Assembly: GCA_964583615.1 (NCBI GenBank)
Contig: CAZOWM010000070.1
Span: 1-9,919 of the forward strand
Length of the DNA stretch: 9,919 nucleotides
Reading direction: 5' to 3'
DNA from: CAZOWM01 sp964583615
GTDB lineage: Bacteria; Spirochaetota; B62-G9; DRHN01
Positions 6,996-9,919 of this stretch are shown in pieces (the stretch's first letter is position 1; each line of letters begins with the position of its first letter). A model generated the notes under the pieces. The model saw only the letters and a program-made list of their open reading frames with translations, was not told where the DNA came from and ran no database searches. The position numbers were made by a program, and so were the translations under genes.

Positions 6996-7058
6996 AGTGG
7001 GCTCGCTCTATGAGTCAGCCCCCCTTGAAGCGGGGCTTCTCTTAGAGCGGAGCCCACT
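6996..7058 (-). repeat. Long intergenic hairpin between the binding-protein and permease genes
   Basis: Arms 6996-7010 and 7043-7058 (AGTGGGCTC...GCTCTA and its complement) pair over 15 bp with a single bulged base. Inside the loop, AGCCCC (7017-7022) and GGGGCT (7032-7037) form a second 6-bp GC stem. No T-run follows on either strand, so it does not look like an intrinsic terminator. Its place after a solute-binding-protein gene and before its permeases fits an RNA-stability or partial-attenuation element that keeps binding-protein mRNA above permease mRNA, as known for malE-malF type operons. Confidence 0.7.
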
Positions 7059-7100
7059 GAAAATGAGAAAATCCTGTATAGAACGCCTGAGATTTTCAGT
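7056..7100 (-). repeat. Second inverted repeat spanning the binding-protein stop codon
   Basis: ACTGAAAAT (7056-7064) and ATTTTCAGT (7092-7100) are perfect 9-bp complements around a 27-base loop, with the gene's TGA inside the upstream arm of the transcript. A third copy of the core (GAAAATC at 7067-7073) can pair with the same arm (GATTTTC, 7091-7097), so two folds compete. The repeat shares three bases with the arm of the neighbouring GC hairpin, so the two could stack or exclude each other. Confidence 0.5.
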
Positions 7101-8382
7101 CTTTTATGTAACCGCCGTCACGAAGTATTACTTCGATCTCTTCGGCAGCTTCGTCGAGCGCAGTTTGGGCGCCCGCATCGCCGACCACAACCCTTGATAC
7201 CGCGAGTCCCCATACATCGATAATCTGCGTGATCTCAGGGATACCGGGTCGCTCCTTAGTGTGCTCGAAGCTCTCGAATACTGCTTTGAAGAGCGGGTCC
7301 TCCTTTGCAAGCACGCTGGCCACACTTGTACGACAGATCGGCATGCCGGCTTCTCTATGAATCGTTTCAACGTTCTCTTTGCTGTTGAACTCGGCCATGT
7401 ATCGCCATGCCCACTCCTTATTCTTGGAGTACTTGGAGATGGTGAGCCCCCAGGACCCTAGGCGCGGGAACCTCAGCTCCTTCTTGGGCATTGGTGCGTA
7501 TCCCACCTTTCCAACTACCTTCGACTGGGAAGGATCCTCCATGGCAGTGGCAAGGTAGGGCCACATCTGGAGCATGGCAAGTCTCCCTTGCTGCATCGCG
7601 GCTCCTCCTTCTTCGTTTCCCCAGCTGGGGCAGTCGGGAGGCGCAAACCGGTTCACAGCTTCTGCATAGGCTTCGAGAGAAGCGACCCCCTTGGCATCGT
7701 TGAAGATGGGGTGCCAGTTCTTATCGAAGTAGTCTCCTCCCCACGACCAGATCCAGGTGCTCCACGTGCTTGAAGCGTACTCCCCCTGTTTCGCTGTCGT
7801 GCCGAAACCGTATACATCGGGATATTTAGGATTATTCGTGAGCAACTCAGCGATTCTAAACAACTCGTCATAGGTTTGTGGCGGTTTCAGATTCTCTTTT
7901 TCAAAGATGTCCTTTCGATAAAAGAGGATCTGGGTTGTAGCATGATGCGGGATCCAGTACACATGGTCCTCATCAGCCACTAGGTTCACGATATCCTGCG
8001 GGTAATCCTCAATATCGAAAGACGGGTAATCCGGGTTCTCCCAATAGGTGTCAAGAGGCTCGATATACCCCGCATAGATGAACTCGAGCGACCAGAGCCC
8101 CGGGATAGCGATAAGATCATAGGTACCTGTTTGTGCAGTCAGGTCAGCGATGATCTTCTCGTGCAGATTTGCCCATGGAACGGTAAATACCTCGACCTCG
8201 ATATCGTACTTCTCCTTGAAAATCTTGCCGAACTCCGCCATCCCCTTTGCCTCGACAGGCTCGTACACCACGATCGTGATCTTCTCAGGCTTTTCGGCAG
8301 CGCCTTTGTCTTTTGTACTTGCAAAAGCAACACAAGATGCGAATACCAGTACAGCAAAAATGATTAAGATCTTTTTTCCCAT
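7096..8382 (-). CDS. Extracellular sugar-binding protein (SBP family 1) of an ABC importer
   Basis: Periplasmic or membrane-anchored receptor delivering a carbohydrate to the permease pair. The 428 residues start with KK and a hydrophobic signal segment (about 5-21). Either signal peptidase I cuts after AFA (residue 21), or Cys17 in the weak lipobox FASC is lipidated; such relaxed lipoboxes occur in spirochaetes. The mature part shows the family pattern: KITIVVYEPVEAKG at the start of lobe 1, TYDLIAIPG, EPLDTYW, FYRKDIFEK, GRLAMLQMWPY and a lobe-2 GSWGLTISKYSKNKEWAW. Many exposed aromatic residues (WIW, WSWGGDYF) suit stacking against sugar rings, perhaps an oligosaccharide. The perfect AAGGAGG lies 12 bases before the ATG at 8382, slightly far; a TTG nearer to it would be too close. 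A longer frame from 8433 would put 17 non-signal residues first and is rejected. Confidence 0.92.
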   Translation of the reverse strand: MGKKILIIFAVLVFASCVAFASTKDKGAAEKPEKITIVVYEPVEAKGMAEFGKIFKEKYDIEVEVFTVPWANLHEKIIADLTAQTGTYDLIAIPGLWSLEFIYAGYIEPLDTYWENPDYPSFDIEDYPQDIVNLVADEDHVYWIPHHATTQILFYRKDIFEKENLKPPQTYDELFRIAELLTNNPKYPDVYGFGTTAKQGEYASSTWSTWIWSWGGDYFDKNWHPIFNDAKGVASLEAYAEAVNRFAPPDCPSWGNEEGGAAMQQGRLAMLQMWPYLATAMEDPSQSKVVGKVGYAPMPKKELRFPRLGSWGLTISKYSKNKEWAWRYMAEFNSKENVETIHREAGMPICRTSVASVLAKEDPLFKAVFESFEHTKERPGIPEITQIIDVWGLAVSRVVVGDAGAQTALDEAAEEIEVILRDGGYIKD

Positions 8383-8412
8383 GTTTGTTTGCAACCTCCT
8401 TTTGAATAGAAT

Positions 8413-8438
8413 CAATAAACATCTCTCCCGCAATAAAC
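8413..8438. repeat. Direct repeat CAATAAAC, 18 bases apart, upstream of the binding-protein gene
   Basis: Two exact copies of CAATAAAC (8413-8420 and 8431-8438), each followed by a T and then a CTC-rich stretch, lie 31-56 bases ahead of the binding-protein start, in the 105-base gap after the regulator gene. They are candidate binding sites for the adjacent GntR-type regulator, though that class more often uses inverted repeats. I see no convincing -35/-10 pair in this gap, so read-through from the regulator gene is equally possible. Confidence 0.3.
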
Positions 8439-8487
8439 GTGCTCTCTATCACCCCCTTTCGTTTCTTTGGACAATCATGGAGAACCG

Positions 8488-9900
8488 TCAATCATAGTAA
8501 AGCATCTTGAGGTAGTACTGCTTCTCATCGAGCTCCCGCTCAATGTCAGCATCCTCAAAGAGGATCTTTCGTACCGCATCCTGGCAAAGCACCATTGCTT
8601 TTTCAAACATGGCGTTCTGAGCATTGATGACCTGGGTATTGTCCAGCTGTTCCCTGTAGGCATGAAAAAAATCCGTGTCGTAACGGGCGTCATTCAAGAA
8701 CCGTTCCTGAACAGGGAGGTGCCCGACCGATTCATAGTAGAAATTACTGATCTTTTCATCAATCGTGAGCTCATCGATGAATTGTGCGGCGTACAATTTG
8801 TTCTTGCTCTGCGAGCATATGGCAAGCGCATGGTTGTAGCCCCAGGAATAGGAGCTGTTAGCGTTTCTCACAGGATTCAATAAGACCTTGAAATTTCGGT
8901 CGAATCGCTCTCCAGTAATCTCTTGGAGGAGGTATTTGACCCATGGGCCGTCGGATAGAAAGGCGATATCACCGCGGGCGAACCGCTGCCTGATCGTATA
9001 CATATCCGATATGAATATCTTTGTATGCCTGATAAACTCCTTCAGCCACCGAAACCCTTCCAGATTCTCCCTGGAATTGAATATCACCTCTTCTCTATCA
9101 TTCACGATTCCGCCGTGAAAGGCCTGAAGAAATGTGTAGATCCGTAAGAAATCAACCTCATCGTCCGACTTACAGAAGCCATAGCAGTATTTGTCCCCCC
9201 CTGAGAAGGCAGTACTCACTGTACTGCATAAAGAAAAAAATTTGTCAAGGGTTATCTGAAAATCCATTCTGTTTATGCCGGCATCCCGCAAAACATTCAG
9301 GTTCGCAATCAGTGCAACAGGGCATAGCCCCCATGAAACCGAGTACAGTTTATCCATATAGGTTCCTGCAAGCAGGTCTTTGTCTCTGAACCGGTTGTCG
9401 AGGTTTTGCCTACTCAAATATCCACTGAGCGGTTCAAGGGCCCCCATGGAGGCAAAAAAGCTCGTCCAGTGGGATACGATCTGGGCGACATCCGGTGCAT
9501 TCCCTGAAGTGATCATTTTTAAGAGTGTCTTCCGTGTTTCAGGGTAGGTTGTGGGGATGAGCTCCACCTCAACGCTCGGGTGCTTCTCCTCGAAGAGCGC
9601 AATCACATCATTGATGATTTTCAAGCCAAGCTTTGACTCAACCACCCAGCAGAGAAATGAAAGTTTTGTCTTCCTTACCGAAACATACGTACCCTTCCCC
9701 TGCTTCCTCACAAGATACCCGTCAGACACGAGTATAGAAACCGCCTGCCGGATTGTAGATATACTGGTGCCGAAGTCGGATGCAAGCTTCAACTCACTTG
9801 GAATAGTATTCCCCGGTTTGTAGACCTCATCGACAATTCTTTTCAGGAGAACATCCTTTACCTGGAGATAAAGTGGGTTGTAGGATATATAACTGTTCAT
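8488..9900 (-). CDS. GntR-type regulator fused to a solute-binding-protein (SBP family 1) sensor domain
   Basis: Predicted cytoplasmic transcription factor of 470 residues. Residues about 9-78 are a GntR winged helix-turn-helix: PLYLQVKDVLLKRI, then PGNTIPSELKLASDFGTS, STIRQAVSIL and the wing GYLVRKQGKGTYVS. From about 81 to the end it follows the SBP family 1 fold instead of the usual UTRA or FCD effector domain: SFLCWVVES, FEEKHPSVEVELIP, GNAPDVAQI, GALEPLSGYL, FARGDIAFLSDGPW and FIDELTIDEKISNF...GHLPV. There is no signal peptide or membrane span, so it should read an intracellular ligand. It is the first gene of the sugar-uptake cluster and probably controls it and itself. The ATG at 9900 is preferred to the GTG at 9903; the frame stays open to the window edge, but the family alignment starts here. 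No clear ribosome binding site is visible. Confidence 0.85.
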   Translation of the reverse strand: MNSYISYNPLYLQVKDVLLKRIVDEVYKPGNTIPSELKLASDFGTSISTIRQAVSILVSDGYLVRKQGKGTYVSVRKTKLSFLCWVVESKLGLKIINDVIALFEEKHPSVEVELIPTTYPETRKTLLKMITSGNAPDVAQIVSHWTSFFASMGALEPLSGYLSRQNLDNRFRDKDLLAGTYMDKLYSVSWGLCPVALIANLNVLRDAGINRMDFQITLDKFFSLCSTVSTAFSGGDKYCYGFCKSDDEVDFLRIYTFLQAFHGGIVNDREEVIFNSRENLEGFRWLKEFIRHTKIFISDMYTIRQRFARGDIAFLSDGPWVKYLLQEITGERFDRNFKVLLNPVRNANSSYSWGYNHALAICSQSKNKLYAAQFIDELTIDEKISNFYYESVGHLPVQERFLNDARYDTDFFHAYREQLDNTQVINAQNAMFEKAMVLCQDAVRKILFEDADIERELDEKQYYLKMLYYD

Positions 9901-9919
9901 CACGAGATTATTTATTAGT

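Noticed and set aside
6907..6996. N-terminal extension of the first permease by 30 residues
   Set aside because: The extra residues are unlike permease N-termini, begin at the base of an intergenic hairpin, and lack a ribosome binding site. GGAGG stands directly before the ATG at 6906.

Overview
All recognisable genes in this window lie on the minus strand, so transcription runs from high to low coordinates. GC looks close to 50%, and several genes have strong GGAGG-type ribosome binding sites. I see no rRNA, tRNA, CRISPR array, transposase or phage gene. The host is a bacterium. A GntR-solute-binding-protein fusion, a relaxed lipobox on the transport binding protein and a COG2240-type pyridoxal kinase would fit a spirochaete or a Paenibacillus/Clostridia-like organism. 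This assignment is inference with low confidence.

Right to left (5'->3' of transcription), positions 9900-3992 form a carbohydrate-uptake cluster. First comes a regulator that fuses a GntR winged helix to a cytoplasmic type-1 extracellular-solute-binding-protein domain (8488-9900). It is followed by a secreted sugar-binding protein (7096-8382), a pair of MalF/MalG-type permeases joined by a GTGA stop-start overlap (5986-6906 and 5123-5989), and an aldose-1-epimerase-like protein (3992-4966). No ATPase subunit is present, so the transporter probably borrows a shared MsmK/UgpC-type ATPase encoded elsewhere. Two long, overlapping inverted repeats fill the gap between the binding protein and the permeases. 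They probably set the excess of binding protein over permease. A possible coupled small ORF lies between the second permease and the epimerase.

Positions 3953-2190 hold two metal transporters in tandem: a CDF zinc-type exporter and a ZIP-family (GufA/BbZIP-like) transporter. A perfect 16-bp AT-rich palindrome lies directly before the CDF start. Positions 1996-1118 encode a pyridoxal/pyridoxamine kinase with its own plausible sigma-70 promoter and a 14-bp palindrome upstream. Positions 982-2 contain the N-terminal three quarters of an APC-superfamily amino-acid permease. It is driven by a near-perfect TTGACA-16-TATAAT promoter whose -35 box overlaps an inverted repeat.

The likely working model is that an unidentified sugar or oligosaccharide is bound outside the membrane, imported, and its anomers interconverted by the epimerase. 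The fused regulator would sense the same or a related ligand inside the cell using a domain of the same fold as the transport receptor. The fused regulator and the structured intergenic RNA are the most interesting items. No wholly new system is evident.
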